A stretch of DNA of 57,993 nucleotides from Olivibacter sitiensis DSM 17696 (GCF_000427965.1 NZ_ATZA01000040.1:1-57993), one strand, 5' to 3'. Counted from the stretch's first letter, positions 34,598-44,367 are shown. Notes: generated by a model from the letters alone, not told the origin. Made by a program: numbers and translations.

Positions 34598-34885
34598 TTA
34601 GTTGTAGAGGTTTTTCTCTTTGTCCCTAGCTATCAACGTGCTTTCCCTCTTGGAAGTTTGCATCAGTTCAAAAAAAGCTTTGTCCTCAATATGCTCGACG
34701 TTGATTATATCAAAAAGCTTTTCCATTTCTTCCACGGTAAATCCAGCATTCTTTCTTTTGTGATAGAATGTCATTCTAGGCATGTCCAGTTTTTGAGCCA
34801 AGAACTCAACCTTGTAACCCGATTGCTTGATGAAGAAATTTATATTTTTCAAAAGCTTTTTATAATCTTCAATAATGTACAACAT
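34598..34885 (-). CDS. Antitoxin partner of the RelE-like toxin (helix-turn-helix type)
   Basis: 95 aa. The helical central part (YKVEFLAQKLDMPRMTFYHKRKNAGFTVEEMEKLFDII) reads as a helix-turn-helix DNA-binding domain, and the charged C-terminal tail (ELMQTSKRESTLIARDKEKNLYN) would wrap the toxin. The order antitoxin then toxin with a 3-bp gap is typical. TATATTTG on the minus strand (34926-34933) predicts a start near 34920. The putative attR lies 68 bp upstream, so the pair occupies the right edge of the element, where it could stabilise inheritance. Confidence 0.8.
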   Translation of the reverse strand: MLYIIEDYKKLLKNINFFIKQSGYKVEFLAQKLDMPRMTFYHKRKNAGFTVEEMEKLFDIINVEHIEDKAFFELMQTSKRESTLIARDKEKNLYN

Positions 34886-34925
34886 AATTAAACATTTTTT
34901 ATATATTTGCTACTGCAATTACGTT

Positions 34926-34933
34926 CAAATATA
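34926..34933 (-). promoter_or_regulatory. -7 box of the toxin-antitoxin operon
   Basis: TATATTTG on the minus strand, about 40 bp before the antitoxin ATG and inside the element boundary. No -33 match at normal spacing. Confidence 0.45.
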
Positions 34934-34952
34934 CGATATGTTTTTGATTTTT

Positions 34953-34969
34953 CATAATATAAATTATAA
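34953..34969. repeat. Putative attR: 17-bp direct repeat
   Basis: CATAATATAAATTATAA, identical to 25468-25484. It marks the right limit of the element; kdsA's stop codon lies 39 bp further on. Confidence 0.7.
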
Positions 34970-35007
34970 GATATATTATGGGTTTCTGAAATGAGCCAGT
35001 TCCGCCA

Positions 35008-35823
35008 TTACAAAATCGCCTCTCGAATTCGGGTAAGTTTCACCAGCAGCGTTTCCAGCAAATCTAGGTGCAGCATATTAGCGCCATCAGATTTGGCATT
35101 TGTCGGATCTGGATGTGTCTCTATAAACAAACCGTCCGCGCCCGTAGCGATGGCAGCTTTTGCAATGGTTTCTATTAAAGCGGGTTTTCCTCCTGTGACG
35201 CCCGAGCTTTGATTGGGCTGCTGCAGTGAATGTGTACAATCCATTATGACGGGAACACCAAATTGTTTCATTTCTGGGATATTGCGGAAATCGACTATCA
35301 AATCTTGGTAACCAAAAGTATTGCCACGATCGGTCAACATAACCAATGAATTGCTGGAGCCAAGTACTTTATCTACGGCGAACTTCATGGATTGTCCAGA
35401 TAAAAATTGACCTTTTTTTATATTGACGGCCTTTCCCGTTTGAGCAGCCGCAATCAACAGATCTGTCTGCCGGCATAGAAATGCCGGAATCTGAAGAACG
35501 TCTACGTAGGCTGCCGCCATCTGTGCATCGGCACTTTCATGTATATCGGTTACGGTTGGAACGTCGAATTCCCTTCCAACTTTCTCTAGTATTTTTAAGG
35601 CTTTCTCGTCTCCAATTCCAGTGAAGCTGTCCAGTTTGGAACGGTTTGCTTTACGGAAAGACCCTTTGAAAATATACGGAATATTCAATTTATCCGTAAT
35701 AATTTTTATTTTTTCAGCGATCCTGAGCGCTATTTCTTCTCCTTCTATCGCACATGGCCCCGCCATGAGGAAAAATTGCGTGGACCCAGCATGGCCAATG
35801 CCGGGCAATTGATCTATATGCAT
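35008..35823 (-). CDS. kdsA: 3-deoxy-8-phosphooctulonate synthase (Kdo-8-P synthase)
   Basis: Condenses arabinose-5-phosphate with phosphoenolpyruvate to Kdo-8-phosphate for the lipopolysaccharide core. 271 aa, standard. It has FLMAGPCAIEGEE, YIFKGSFRKANRSKLDSFTGIGDEKAL, the VPTVTDIHE segment, LTDRGNTFGY, MDCTHSLQQPN and FIETHPDPTNAKSDGANMLHL. It follows recQ by 12 bp on the same strand, so the two are likely one transcript. Its 3' flank was the insertion site of the mobile element. Confidence 0.97.
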   Translation of the reverse strand: MHIDQLPGIGHAGSTQFFLMAGPCAIEGEEIALRIAEKIKIITDKLNIPYIFKGSFRKANRSKLDSFTGIGDEKALKILEKVGREFDVPTVTDIHESADAQMAAAYVDVLQIPAFLCRQTDLLIAAAQTGKAVNIKKGQFLSGQSMKFAVDKVLGSSNSLVMLTDRGNTFGYQDLIVDFRNIPEMKQFGVPVIMDCTHSLQQPNQSSGVTGGKPALIETIAKAAIATGADGLFIETHPDPTNAKSDGANMLHLDLLETLLVKLTRIREAIL

Positions 35824-35835
35824 TTTAGATTGTTG

Positions 35836-38025
35836 TTAATTTCCTAGTTCGGACATGAATTTGATGCGCATTAATTGAATCTCTTCAAAGGTATAATCCT
35901 CGGTACCAAGGTCCTTAAGCGCCGCATCAATGGAATCTATTTCAGCAGCCCTAAAATAATCAAACACTTCATCTTGGCGTTCTTCATCAATCAATTCGTC
36001 TATGTAATAGCTCAGATTCAATTTGGTGCCCGAATTGACTATGGATTCCACTTCCTTGATGATATCTTCATAGCTCAAGCCTTTTGCATTGGCTATATCC
36101 TCTAAACCTATTTTCCTGTCGATATTTTGAATAATGGAGACCTTTAGCGCCGATTTATTGGCAGTTCCCTTTATTACCAAATCCACGGGTCTGTCAATAT
36201 CGTTCTCTTCAACGTAGTTTTTAATCAGATTAATAAACTGAGAGCCAAACTTGAGTGCTTTTCCAGCCCCCACTCCATGTATTTGCTTCAGTTCGTCCAT
36301 TGTGACGGGATAATGGATACACATCTCTTCCAAGGAAGGATCCTGAAATATTACGAAAGGTGGTAAACCCTTTGTTTTGGCAATTTTTTTGCGTAGATCC
36401 TTTAGCATGAGCAAAAGCTGCGAATCTATCGTTCCAGGTGCTTGGGCGGGATTTTCATCTACTGAATCGTCCGTTTTTGCCATCGGGTTGTTTAGGTAAA
36501 ACTTGACGGTATAGGGGTTTTCCAGAAATGATAAACCCGTTTTGGTCATTTTGAGCAAGCCATAATTGTCCACATCCTTGGAAAGGTAATTGTTAAGTAC
36601 TGCCTGTCTCAAAAGCGATTTCCAGTAAATAATGCCCTTGTCTTTACCAGAACCATAAAAAGGATGCTTGTCGTGATTATAAGATGATACAAACTGGTTG
36701 TTTTGACCAATCATCACATTGATAATGTGATTGTCATCAAATTTTTCACCTTGCTCCTGAATAAACTTAAGTACGTTAAGTAAAGATTCTTCTGCATCAA
36801 ATTGTTGACGTTGGCTATTGCAGTTATCACACATATAATTGCAGCCAGCTTCATCAAAATCCTCACCGAAATAATGTAAAATCTGCTTTCGTCTGCATAC
36901 GGACGATTCGGAATAATCTATTACTTCTTTTAGTATCTGCGTGCCTATTTCCCTTTCGGATACAGGTTTATCCTTCATGAATTTAGTCAGCTTTTCAATA
37001 TCCTTTTCTGAATAGAAAGCAACGCAAATACCCTCTCCCCCATCTCTTCCGGCCCTTCCAGTCTCCTGATAGTAGCCTTCCATACTTTTCGGGATATCGT
37101 GATGGATCACGTATCGTACATCTGGCTTGTCGATCCCCATACCGAAGGCTATGGTAGCAACGATCACCTCTACCTCTTCCATGAGAAACTTGTCTTGTGT
37201 CTCCGCCCTTGTCTTGGCGTCTAGTCCAGCATGATAAGGAAGCGACCTAATGCCATTGATATTGAGCACCTCGGCAATCTCCTCCACCTTCTTTCGGCTA
37301 AGGCAATAGATAATGCCAGATTTGCCGGTATTTTTCTTGATAAAGCGCACTATTTCCTTTACGACGTTCAATTTGGGCCTTACTTCGTAATAGAGGTTGG
37401 GCCTATTGAATGACGATTTGAAAAGTGTGGCATTATTCATATGGAGATTCTTACGAATATCCGACTGTACCTTGGGGGTAGCTGTTGCCGTCAGGGCAAT
37501 AATGGGGATGTTGTCCCCGATACCGTTTATTACTTGGCGTATTTTTCTGTATTCCGGACGAAAATCGTGCCCCCACTCAGAAATACAATGAGCCTCATCT
37601 ACGGCGACAAATGAAACTTTGATCAATTTCAAGAATTCCATGTTCTCCGTCTTGGCCAGAGACTCGGGTGCTACGTAAAGCAATTTGGTTTTTTTGTCTA
37701 TAACATCTTGCTTTACCTTGGTTATTTCACTTTTATTGAGTGATGAATTTAAAAAATGGGCTATACTATCGGAGCCGCCAAAGGCCCTCAGTTGATCAAC
37801 TTGGTTTTTCATGAGGGCAATTAAGGGGGAAATCACGATGGCTGTACCCTCGCTCATTAGCGCAGGTAGTTGATAGCAGATAGATTTTCCACCGCCAGTA
37901 GGCATTATTACAAAAGTATCCTTCTTCTGCAGAATATTGGTTATAATCGCCTCTTGTTCACCCTTAAATGTATCAAAACCAAAAAAGTTCTGTAGGTTAT
38001 CGAATAATGTTTTTTCTATATTCAT
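35836..38025 (-). CDS. recQ: ATP-dependent DNA helicase RecQ
   Basis: 729 aa. Helicase core with Walker A MPTGGGKSICYQLPAL, DEAH box VDEAHCISEWGHDFRPEYR, motif III ALTATATP and motif VI QETGRAGRDG. The RQC zinc-binding cysteines lie in CRRKQILHYFGEDFDEAGCNYMCDNC and an HRDC domain at about 535-615. About 120 extra residues follow the HRDC domain (VDLVIKGTANKSALKVSIIQNIDRK...), making it longer than E. coli RecQ. It unwinds recombination and replication intermediates. Divergent from kdsD. Confidence 0.96.
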   Translation of the reverse strand: MNIEKTLFDNLQNFFGFDTFKGEQEAIITNILQKKDTFVIMPTGGGKSICYQLPALMSEGTAIVISPLIALMKNQVDQLRAFGGSDSIAHFLNSSLNKSEITKVKQDVIDKKTKLLYVAPESLAKTENMEFLKLIKVSFVAVDEAHCISEWGHDFRPEYRKIRQVINGIGDNIPIIALTATATPKVQSDIRKNLHMNNATLFKSSFNRPNLYYEVRPKLNVVKEIVRFIKKNTGKSGIIYCLSRKKVEEIAEVLNINGIRSLPYHAGLDAKTRAETQDKFLMEEVEVIVATIAFGMGIDKPDVRYVIHHDIPKSMEGYYQETGRAGRDGGEGICVAFYSEKDIEKLTKFMKDKPVSEREIGTQILKEVIDYSESSVCRRKQILHYFGEDFDEAGCNYMCDNCNSQRQQFDAEESLLNVLKFIQEQGEKFDDNHIINVMIGQNNQFVSSYNHDKHPFYGSGKDKGIIYWKSLLRQAVLNNYLSKDVDNYGLLKMTKTGLSFLENPYTVKFYLNNPMAKTDDSVDENPAQAPGTIDSQLLLMLKDLRKKIAKTKGLPPFVIFQDPSLEEMCIHYPVTMDELKQIHGVGAGKALKFGSQFINLIKNYVEENDIDRPVDLVIKGTANKSALKVSIIQNIDRKIGLEDIANAKGLSYEDIIKEVESIVNSGTKLNLSYYIDELIDEERQDEVFDYFRAAEIDSIDAALKDLGTEDYTFEEIQLMRIKFMSELGN

Positions 38026-38082
38026 TGTCCTTTCGGAAAAAATTAAAACCTAAGGCTTAGGTAGCATTGTTTAAAAATAATA

Positions 38083-38090
38083 TATTTTTG
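38083..38090 (+). promoter_or_regulatory. -7 box of kdsD
   Basis: TATTTTTG predicts a start near 38096 and a 27-nt leader before the TTG start codon at 38123. A TTG lies only 13 bp upstream, shorter than the usual spacer. Confidence 0.5.
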
Positions 38091-38122
38091 CCTTAATTTC
38101 TACACTAATATACATATTATCC

Positions 38123-39091
38123 TTGAAAACGAAAAGCGACATAGAAAAAATTGCAATTAATGTTCTCCGTTTAGAATCGGCAGCGATAGCACAGCTGGCT
38201 ACTTTCATCAACGATGATTTTTCCAATGCGGTCGAAGCGATTATATCCATTGAAGGAAGGGTGATCATAACGGGAATCGGCAAGAGCGCCATCGTTGCGC
38301 AAAAAATCGTGGCAACCATGAACTCAACGGGTACGCCGGCGGTATTCATGCATGCTGCTGACGCCATACATGGCGATTTGGGCATTGTACAGCCGCATGA
38401 CATTGTCATCGCGATCTCAAAGAGTGGCAATACACCGGAAATCAAGGTATTGGTGCCACTTTTAAAGCATACAGGCTCCAAACTAATAGCATTGGTAGGC
38501 AATAGAGAGTCTTACCTGAGCAAGAATGCCGATTTTATTTTGGATGCCTTTGTAGAAAAGGAAGCTTGTCCTTTGAATCTCGCGCCTACTACCTCTACTA
38601 CGGCCCAATTGGCTCTTGGAGATGCCCTGGCAATCTGTCTGTTGGAATGTCGACAGTTTACCAACCAGGATTTTGCAAAATACCATCCCGGTGGAGCGTT
38701 AGGGAAAAGGTTGTACCTAAAGGTGGAAGATTTGGCTTTCCAGAACGAGAAACCCAACGTTCAAATAGATACTGACATTAGAGAAGTTCTTGTTTCTATT
38801 ACAAAGAATAGATTGGGAGCAGTTGCTGTGATGAACGGAAGCCAGGTGGTAGGCATTATAACGGATGGGGATATTAGGCGCATGCTGGAAAAAAGCAGTG
38901 ATTTCTTACAATTAAAAGCGGGTGATATAATGGGCAAACAGCCCAAGACAATCCAAAAAGGGGAACTCGCTGTCCATGCCCTGGATATGATGAAAGCAAA
39001 TAATATTACGCAGTTAATAGTGCTCGACCAAAATGCCTCCTATTTTGGCATTATTCACTTACACGATTTGCTAAAAGAGGGGATTATATAA
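38123..39091 (+). CDS. kdsD: D-arabinose-5-phosphate isomerase (KpsF/GutQ family)
   Basis: Converts ribulose-5-phosphate to arabinose-5-phosphate, the substrate of KdsA. 322 aa: SIS domain (about 20-190: ITGIGKSAIVAQKIVATMNSTGTPAVFMHAADAIHGDLG, ISKSGNTPEI, NLAPTTSTTAQLALGDALA) and two CBS domains (about 205-320). The start appears to be TTG (MKTKSDIEKIAINVLRLE); no ATG is better placed. Divergent from recQ-kdsA, so both Kdo genes lie within 4 kb. It ends at a strong terminator. Confidence 0.94.
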   Translation: MKTKSDIEKIAINVLRLESAAIAQLATFINDDFSNAVEAIISIEGRVIITGIGKSAIVAQKIVATMNSTGTPAVFMHAADAIHGDLGIVQPHDIVIAISKSGNTPEIKVLVPLLKHTGSKLIALVGNRESYLSKNADFILDAFVEKEACPLNLAPTTSTTAQLALGDALAICLLECRQFTNQDFAKYHPGGALGKRLYLKVEDLAFQNEKPNVQIDTDIREVLVSITKNRLGAVAVMNGSQVVGIITDGDIRRMLEKSSDFLQLKAGDIMGKQPKTIQKGELAVHALDMMKANNITQLIVLDQNASYFGIIHLHDLLKEGII

Positions 39092-39096
39092 AAAGC

Positions 39097-39125
39097 AAAA
39101 GGGAATCGTTTTGAGATTCCCTTTT
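39097..39125. terminator. Bidirectional terminator between kdsD and the TPR gene
   Basis: Stem AAAAGGGAATC/GATTCCCTTTT with a 7-nt loop, flanked by A- and T-rich runs, serving both convergent genes. Confidence 0.85.
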
Positions 39126-39165
39126 GTTTCTGCTTTTCAGTAAATGGGCACGTTGTCCCCTACTA

Positions 39166-40359
39166 TTACAAGTTATTGATCTTTTGCGTCAATTCTTCTG
39201 CCTTGGCATCTTCGCCTTTCAATTGGTAGTAGGCACGCATGTTGCGTAGGTTCATCTCAGAATTTGGTTCCAATTGCAATGCTTTCTCCAAGTATGGCAA
39301 TGCCTTATCGGCTTCTGCCACTGCTTCAGCTACCGCTTTGTCGTATTCGTCTTGGGTTTTTATGCTGCTCGCTTTGGCAATCTTGTCATTGGTTTGATTT
39401 AGAATAATTACAGCTGCATTGCCATAGTTTCTAACGTCTTCAGGTGCAGCCTCAATTCCTTTCTTGTAAGACTCCAATGCCTTTTCCTTATCGCCGGCCG
39501 ATTCGTAAGCGATTCCAAGGAAAAAGGGATAGTCTGAATTGCTTGGATCGGCTTTCACTTGCTCCTCAAGTTCTGATATAACCTCATTTCCTTTTCCCAC
39601 GTTGAGGTATTTGATGATCCTAGCTTGAACAATTTTGCTGCTATCTGGGAATTTTGAAGCTGCTTCATCCATTACCTTAATGGACTGTACGGTATCGCCT
39701 TTTGCCCAATATGTGTCGGATAAGCCTATGTAAGCATCGGAATTATCCCCAGGGATTAACTTTTGGAAGTTTTCTATCGATTTGTCGTAGTCCTTATTTG
39801 CCTGGGCAGCAAGGCCTCCAAAATAGTATAGGGAATTTTTCACTTCGTCGTTGTCAAAATCATATGACAGTGCTTTATCCCAGGAAGCTTGTGCCTCTGC
39901 ATATTTTCCTTCTTGGAACTCTTTTACGCCTTTATTTTGCAAGTAATAGGCCAACAGAAGTTCGGAACGTTCTTTTAAGGGGGCTATATCATCAGGAACT
40001 TTCCCTTCCAATTCATTGGATTTGCTAAGCGCTTCGTCAGCTTCTTTATATGAAGCTTCAGCCGCGTCTTGATTTCCGGATTGTTCGTTGATGAGCGTTT
40101 CCTCCGCACCTAGAACGGATGCCAATATCCAAGTTTCAGGCAATGAAGAAGTTTTCTCGTGTGCCTTGGCTTTATCTATTGAAGCCTTGGCATTGGCCAT
40201 TTCTTTCGTCGCTATATCGGGAAGGTTGGTAAACGCACCACCTGATAGCGTAGAATATTTTTCGTAACTTGACTTTGCTTTGTTCAATTCACCTTTTTGG
40301 GCAAAGGATAGGGATGTTCCCATCACCAACGCAGCAAATAAAAAAGATTTGATTTTCAT
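39166..40359 (-). CDS. Exported tetratricopeptide-repeat protein
   Basis: 397 aa. A signal peptide (MKIKSFLFAALVMGTSLSFA|QKG) directs export. The rest is at least six TPR-like units (for example AEASYKEADEALSKSNELEGKVP, YAEAQASWDKALSYDFDNDEV, NSDYPFFLGIAYESAGDKEKALESYKKGIEAAPED, ALPYLEKALQLEPNSEMNLRNMRAYYQLKGEDAKAEEL). Such proteins scaffold periplasmic complexes. It is 9 bp downstream of a second TPR gene and likely co-transcribed. Exact role unknown. Confidence 0.85.
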   Translation of the reverse strand: MKIKSFLFAALVMGTSLSFAQKGELNKAKSSYEKYSTLSGGAFTNLPDIATKEMANAKASIDKAKAHEKTSSLPETWILASVLGAEETLINEQSGNQDAAEASYKEADEALSKSNELEGKVPDDIAPLKERSELLLAYYLQNKGVKEFQEGKYAEAQASWDKALSYDFDNDEVKNSLYYFGGLAAQANKDYDKSIENFQKLIPGDNSDAYIGLSDTYWAKGDTVQSIKVMDEAASKFPDSSKIVQARIIKYLNVGKGNEVISELEEQVKADPSNSDYPFFLGIAYESAGDKEKALESYKKGIEAAPEDVRNYGNAAVIILNQTNDKIAKASSIKTQDEYDKAVAEAVAEADKALPYLEKALQLEPNSEMNLRNMRAYYQLKGEDAKAEELTQKINNL

Positions 40360-40368
40360 AATTTTCTA

Positions 40369-41478
40369 CTAATTTGATGTGATTTGATTCAATTGATTAT
40401 TCACCCTGTCCAACTGTTCGTAATTGCCAGCCTTGGCAAATAATACAGAAAGCGATTTCAATGCGTTGATCGCATTTGGGTCAATTTCATTAGCCTTTAG
40501 AAGATATTCCTGTGCCTTATATTGCTTTTCTAAATTGTCGGTATCGGCAACGAAATCCTTCAGATAAAGAAGTCCAAGCTCATAATTGCTACTATAGTCC
40601 GTAGGCTTGATTTCTATGGCGTTTTTATAGTACTTTTCTGCTTCCGTCTTGTTGCCTACCATTTCATAGCTAAATCCAGCTAAATAATTGAGATTCAAAT
40701 TTTTTGGATCTTTAGACATGGCATTGGGTATCAATGGGATAATCGATTCATAATTGCCCGTCGAGGCATATAAATTCATCAGGTCAAAAAGGATGTCCTT
40801 ATTGTCTGGAAAATAGTCCAATCCCGTCAACAACGTGTTTTTAGCTGCATTTAAATCAGAGGCATTTATGTACAGGTTAGCTAGTGTTAGAATATATTCG
40901 GGTTTGGAGGTATTTTTACTCCTTAAGAATGCCTGGTACGAGCGAATGGCATTTTGATTGTCGTTCGTTTTCTCATTCAGTACCGCGATATTGTGCTTTA
41001 CGTTGATCTCTCCTTTGCTAAGACTATCGACCATTTTAAAACTTTTTAATGCCTCATTGAACTTGTTGTTCTTCAATTCCCTATTAGCCTGCATCAGATA
41101 AGCGCCAGCCAATTTGTTGTAGGCATAAGCTATTTTTGGTTGGTTTTCATGGTTCAGGTTATCATCGCGCAGCCTGTTCAGCATATATAGACCTTCATTT
41201 ATTGGGTCTTTCTCATATTTCTGAGTTCGGTTTGAATCTACGTAAGCCAAGGTACTATACACCAAGGCACGGAGCAAGTTGTTATTATAATTTAAAGAGT
41301 CTCTACGCTCTTTAAAGGCCAAATCTGCAAACTTTCTTGCTTCGATCAGGTATTTGATGTCACCACTGCTGCTGAAAAGTGCAAAGTTATTGTTGCCTTC
41401 TTTCAGGTTTGACTGGCCGAAAGTACTTGCCGCAATCAGCGATAGGGAACAAACTAAGATGAACCTTATTTTTTTCAT
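40369..41478 (-). CDS. Exported tetratricopeptide-repeat protein
   Basis: 369 aa. Signal peptide MKKIRFILVCSLSLIAASTFG|QSN, then TPR units through most of the length (for example YKNAIEIKPTDYSSNYELGLLYLKDFVAD, QEYLLKANEIDPNAINALKSLSVLFAKAGNYEQLDRVNNQL). It lies 195 bp downstream of gyrA behind a hairpin and precedes the other TPR gene by 9 bp. Its tail-to-head pairing with a second TPR protein suggests the two act together in the periplasm. No specific family recognised. Confidence 0.85.
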   Translation of the reverse strand: MKKIRFILVCSLSLIAASTFGQSNLKEGNNNFALFSSSGDIKYLIEARKFADLAFKERRDSLNYNNNLLRALVYSTLAYVDSNRTQKYEKDPINEGLYMLNRLRDDNLNHENQPKIAYAYNKLAGAYLMQANRELKNNKFNEALKSFKMVDSLSKGEINVKHNIAVLNEKTNDNQNAIRSYQAFLRSKNTSKPEYILTLANLYINASDLNAAKNTLLTGLDYFPDNKDILFDLMNLYASTGNYESIIPLIPNAMSKDPKNLNLNYLAGFSYEMVGNKTEAEKYYKNAIEIKPTDYSSNYELGLLYLKDFVADTDNLEKQYKAQEYLLKANEIDPNAINALKSLSVLFAKAGNYEQLDRVNNQLNQITSN

Positions 41479-41577
41479 TTTGATTTAACTAACAAACCAA
41501 ACTTTTCTTTGATTTAACAACTGGCGGATTCTCCATAACAAAATGCCCTAAAGTTATTGAAAATCTATTTTTTTTTA

Positions 41578-41623
41578 AAACCATGATTGAAAATAAGAGC
41601 AAAACTCATTCCAATCATGGTTT
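41578..41623 (-). terminator. Candidate terminator of gyrA
   Basis: A 12-bp perfect stem AAACCATGATTG/CAATCATGGTTT with a 22-nt loop lies 51 bp past the gyrA stop. The loop is long and the following tract is A-rich after four Ts, so strength is uncertain. Confidence 0.55.
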
Positions 41624-41673
41624 GTTTATAACCGTTGATCCCACGTTATTCGAAAAACTTCCTTCAAACGGCT

Positions 41674-44280
41674 TTATTCCTTGTCTTCTGAACTTTCAGC
41701 GTCGCCATTCGGGTCCTCGGGTTTTCCGTCAGTGTCACTTGTATTCTGTACTTCGTCAGTTGGATGAGCAATGACTGCATCATTTTGTACATTTTCTTCC
41801 TCATCCTCATCGTGAGCTACCTTAGTAACCGACGCAATGGAGTCTCCGTTTTTCAAATTGATGAGCCGTACCCCTTGCGTGGCCCTTCCCATGACACGAA
41901 GTTGGCTGACCGCTATACGGATTACTATTCCCGATTTGTTGATGATCATGAGATCGTCATTGTCAGTCACATCGTTAATGGCTACCAGCGTGCCCGTTTT
42001 TTCCGTAACGTTTAAGGTCTTGACCCCTTTTCCTCCCCTATTGGTTATGCGGTAATCGTCTATATCGGTTCGTTTTCCATAACCGTTTTCCGAGACTACC
42101 AATACCGTGGTCTCGGGACTATTTACGCTAATCATTCCTACTACCTCATCCTCTTCCCCTGCTAGGGTCACACCTCTCACTCCAGTGGCTGTTCTGCCCA
42201 TTGGTCTTACCGTAGATTCGTTGAAACGTATTGCGCGACCTGATTTCAATGCCATCACAATTTCGCTTTTACCATCGGTCAAGCAAGCCTGAAGCAAATG
42301 ATCACCCTCATTGATATTGATGGCGTTTATACCGTTTGCCCTTGGCCTAGAGTAGGCTTCCAGCGATGTTTTCTTAATGGTACCCTTTTTGGTACACATG
42401 ATGATGAAATTATTTTCCAAGTATTCTTGGTCTTTCAAGTTGATAACCTTGATGTAGGCCTTAATCTTTTCTTCCTTGGGAATATTGACTATATTTTGGA
42501 TAGCCCTTCCACGTGACGTTCTGCTTCCTTCCGGGATTTCAAAGGCACGCAACCAGAAACAGCGGCCAGCTTCGGTGAAGAACAACATATAGTTGTGGGC
42601 TGATGCTGTAATGATGTGTTCGGTGAAGTCCTCGTCTTTCGTGCTTGATCCGAGCGATCCCTTACCTCCACGGGCTTGAATGCGGTATTCGGTAAGTGGT
42701 GTACGTTTTACATAGCCTTCATGCGAGATGGTGATGACAATCTCCTCATCGTCGATGAAGTCTTCCATACGCATATCTTCAGCCGAGTGTACTATATGCG
42801 AGCGTCGCTCGTCACCATACTTTTCTTTTATTTCGAGCAGCTCATCCTTAATGATCTGCATGCGCAAGCCCTCATCGGCCAGTATAGCCTTCAAATGCTC
42901 GATGGTTTTCATCAATTCGGCATATTCTTCCTTGATCTTATCACGTTCGAGTCCCGTGAGTCTCCTCAGTGTCATGTCCAAGATGGCTCTTGCCTGAATA
43001 TCACTGAGACCAAAGCGTTCCATCAAGCCAGTACGTGCATCCTCTGGCGTGTCGGAGGCGCGGATAAGCTGTATTACTTCATCAAGATGATCCAAGGCAA
43101 TGAGCAAACCTTCCAGAATATGCGCACGTTTCTCGGCTTCTGCAAGTTCAAATTTGGTACGGCGAATGACCACCTCATGCCTATGCTCCACGAAATGGTG
43201 GATCATATCCTTTAGGTTCAACAACATGGGCCTACCTGAAACCAGGGCTATGTTATTGATACTAAATGAGGTTTGTAGAGCCGTGTACTTGAATAAATTG
43301 TTCAGCACGACGGAGGCATTGGCATCTCGCTTTATTTCATATACAATGCGCATTCCTTGCCTGTCGGACTCATCGCGAATGGCCGAAATGCCTTCAATTT
43401 TCTTTTCGTTGACCAAGTCTGCCGTGCGCTTGATCATATCGGCCTTATTGACTTGATAAGGAATTTCGCTGACGATGATGACTTCCCGATCATTTTTGAC
43501 GGTTTCAATTTCGGCCTTTGCCCTCATCATCACTCTACCTCTACCTGTCTCAAAAGCTTCTTGGACACCTGCGTATCCATATATCAGGCCTCCTGTTGGG
43601 AAATCAGGAGCCTTTATGTGCTTCATCAACTCCGAAATTTCTATTTCCCTATTGTCTATATAGGCAATAGTACCGTCCACTACCTCGCTTAGGTTGTGCG
43701 GGGCCATATTGGTGGCCATACCCACGGCAATACCCGATGCACCGTTAACCAATAGATTGGGGATTTTCGTGGGCAATACACTCGGCTCTTCCAGCGTATC
43801 GTCAAAGTTGAGCTGGTAATCAATGGTGTCTTTGTTGATATCAGCCAGCATCTCTTCGGCTATCTTTTTAAGCCTTGCTTCCGTATAACGCATAGCCGCA
43901 GGGCTGTCGCCGTCTACGGAACCAAAGTTTCCCTGGCCATCTACCAAAGGATATCTCAGGCTCCATTCTTGTGCCAATCGTACCATCGTATCGTATACGG
44001 ATGAGTCGCCATGTGGGTGGTACTTACCTAAAACGTCCCCCACGATACGGGCCGATTTCTTGTAGGGCTTATTGCTTGTGACACCTAAGTCCAACATGCC
44101 GTAGAGCACCCTCCTGTGTACAGGTTTAAGTCCATCCCTCACATCGGGAAGGGCACGAGAAACAATGACAGACATAGAGTAATCTATGTAAGCCGATTTC
44201 ATTTCTTCTTCAATACTGATGGGGATGATCCGGTCGTTTGCCGGTATTAGGTTATCGTCGTTTTCTGTTTCGTCAGCCAT
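41674..44280 (-). CDS. gyrA: DNA gyrase subunit A
   Basis: 868 aa. The catalytic tyrosine is Y132 ([10 protein letters not shown]). The quinolone-determining region reads [19 protein letters not shown], with S93 and D97 at the positions of E. coli S83 and D87, so it looks wild-type. The GyrA box is QARGGKG in the C-terminal beta-pinwheel. About 50 residues after the pinwheel form an acidic tail (from [10 protein letters not shown] to SSEDKE). It acts with GyrB to introduce negative supercoils. It is followed by two TPR genes; hemF lies upstream on the same strand, with an 87-bp gap. Confidence 0.98.
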   Translation of the reverse strand: MADETENDDNLIPANDRIIPISIEEEMKSAYIDYSMSVIVSRALPDVRDGLKPVHRRVLYGMLDLGVTSNKPYKKSARIVGDVLGKYHPHGDSSVYDTMVRLAQEWSLRYPLVDGQGNFGSVDGDSPAAMRYTEARLKKIAEEMLADINKDTIDYQLNFDDTLEEPSVLPTKIPNLLVNGASGIAVGMATNMAPHNLSEVVDGTIAYIDNREIEISELMKHIKAPDFPTGGLIYGYAGVQEAFETGRGRVMMRAKAEIETVKNDREVIIVSEIPYQVNKADMIKRTADLVNEKKIEGISAIRDESDRQGMRIVYEIKRDANASVVLNNLFKYTALQTSFSINNIALVSGRPMLLNLKDMIHHFVEHRHEVVIRRTKFELAEAEKRAHILEGLLIALDHLDEVIQLIRASDTPEDARTGLMERFGLSDIQARAILDMTLRRLTGLERDKIKEEYAELMKTIEHLKAILADEGLRMQIIKDELLEIKEKYGDERRSHIVHSAEDMRMEDFIDDEEIVITISHEGYVKRTPLTEYRIQARGGKGSLGSSTKDEDFTEHIITASAHNYMLFFTEAGRCFWLRAFEIPEGSRTSRGRAIQNIVNIPKEEKIKAYIKVINLKDQEYLENNFIIMCTKKGTIKKTSLEAYSRPRANGINAININEGDHLLQACLTDGKSEIVMALKSGRAIRFNESTVRPMGRTATGVRGVTLAGEEDEVVGMISVNSPETTVLVVSENGYGKRTDIDDYRITNRGGKGVKTLNVTEKTGTLVAINDVTDNDDLMIINKSGIVIRIAVSQLRVMGRATQGVRLINLKNGDSIASVTKVAHDEDEEENVQNDAVIAHPTDEVQNTSDTDGKPEDPNGDAESSEDKE

Positions 44281-44367
44281 AATTAAATTTAATCAACTGG
44301 CAATCCATTCCTAGATTGCGCAGGCGAAATTAACAATTTTTTATTGATGTTGCGCACATTAATGTGC

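Larger units (their letters stand above)
25468..34969. mobile_element. Putative 9.5-kb integrative element with tyrosine recombinase-ATPase fusion and primase-helicase
   Basis: Delimited by an exact 17-bp direct repeat and inserted between kdsA and a small hypothetical gene. It contains a recombinase, a Toprim/VirE replication protein, an iteron-like array, exported or membrane cargo, structured non-coding DNA and a toxin-antitoxin pair. Genes from about 25660 to 34086 use many C-ending codons, unlike their chromosomal neighbours. Short GGGCG...CGCCC palindromes occur only here. No relaxase, type IV secretion, terminase or capsid gene is present, so it is not a complete conjugative element or phage. 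It may be a mobilisable element, an integrated plasmid or a satellite. Boundaries are inferred from the repeats. Confidence 0.75.

Noticed and set aside
34902-34909. TATATTTG on the plus strand pointing toward attR
   Set aside because: No gene or terminator follows on that strand before kdsA, which is on the opposite strand, and no -33 box is present.
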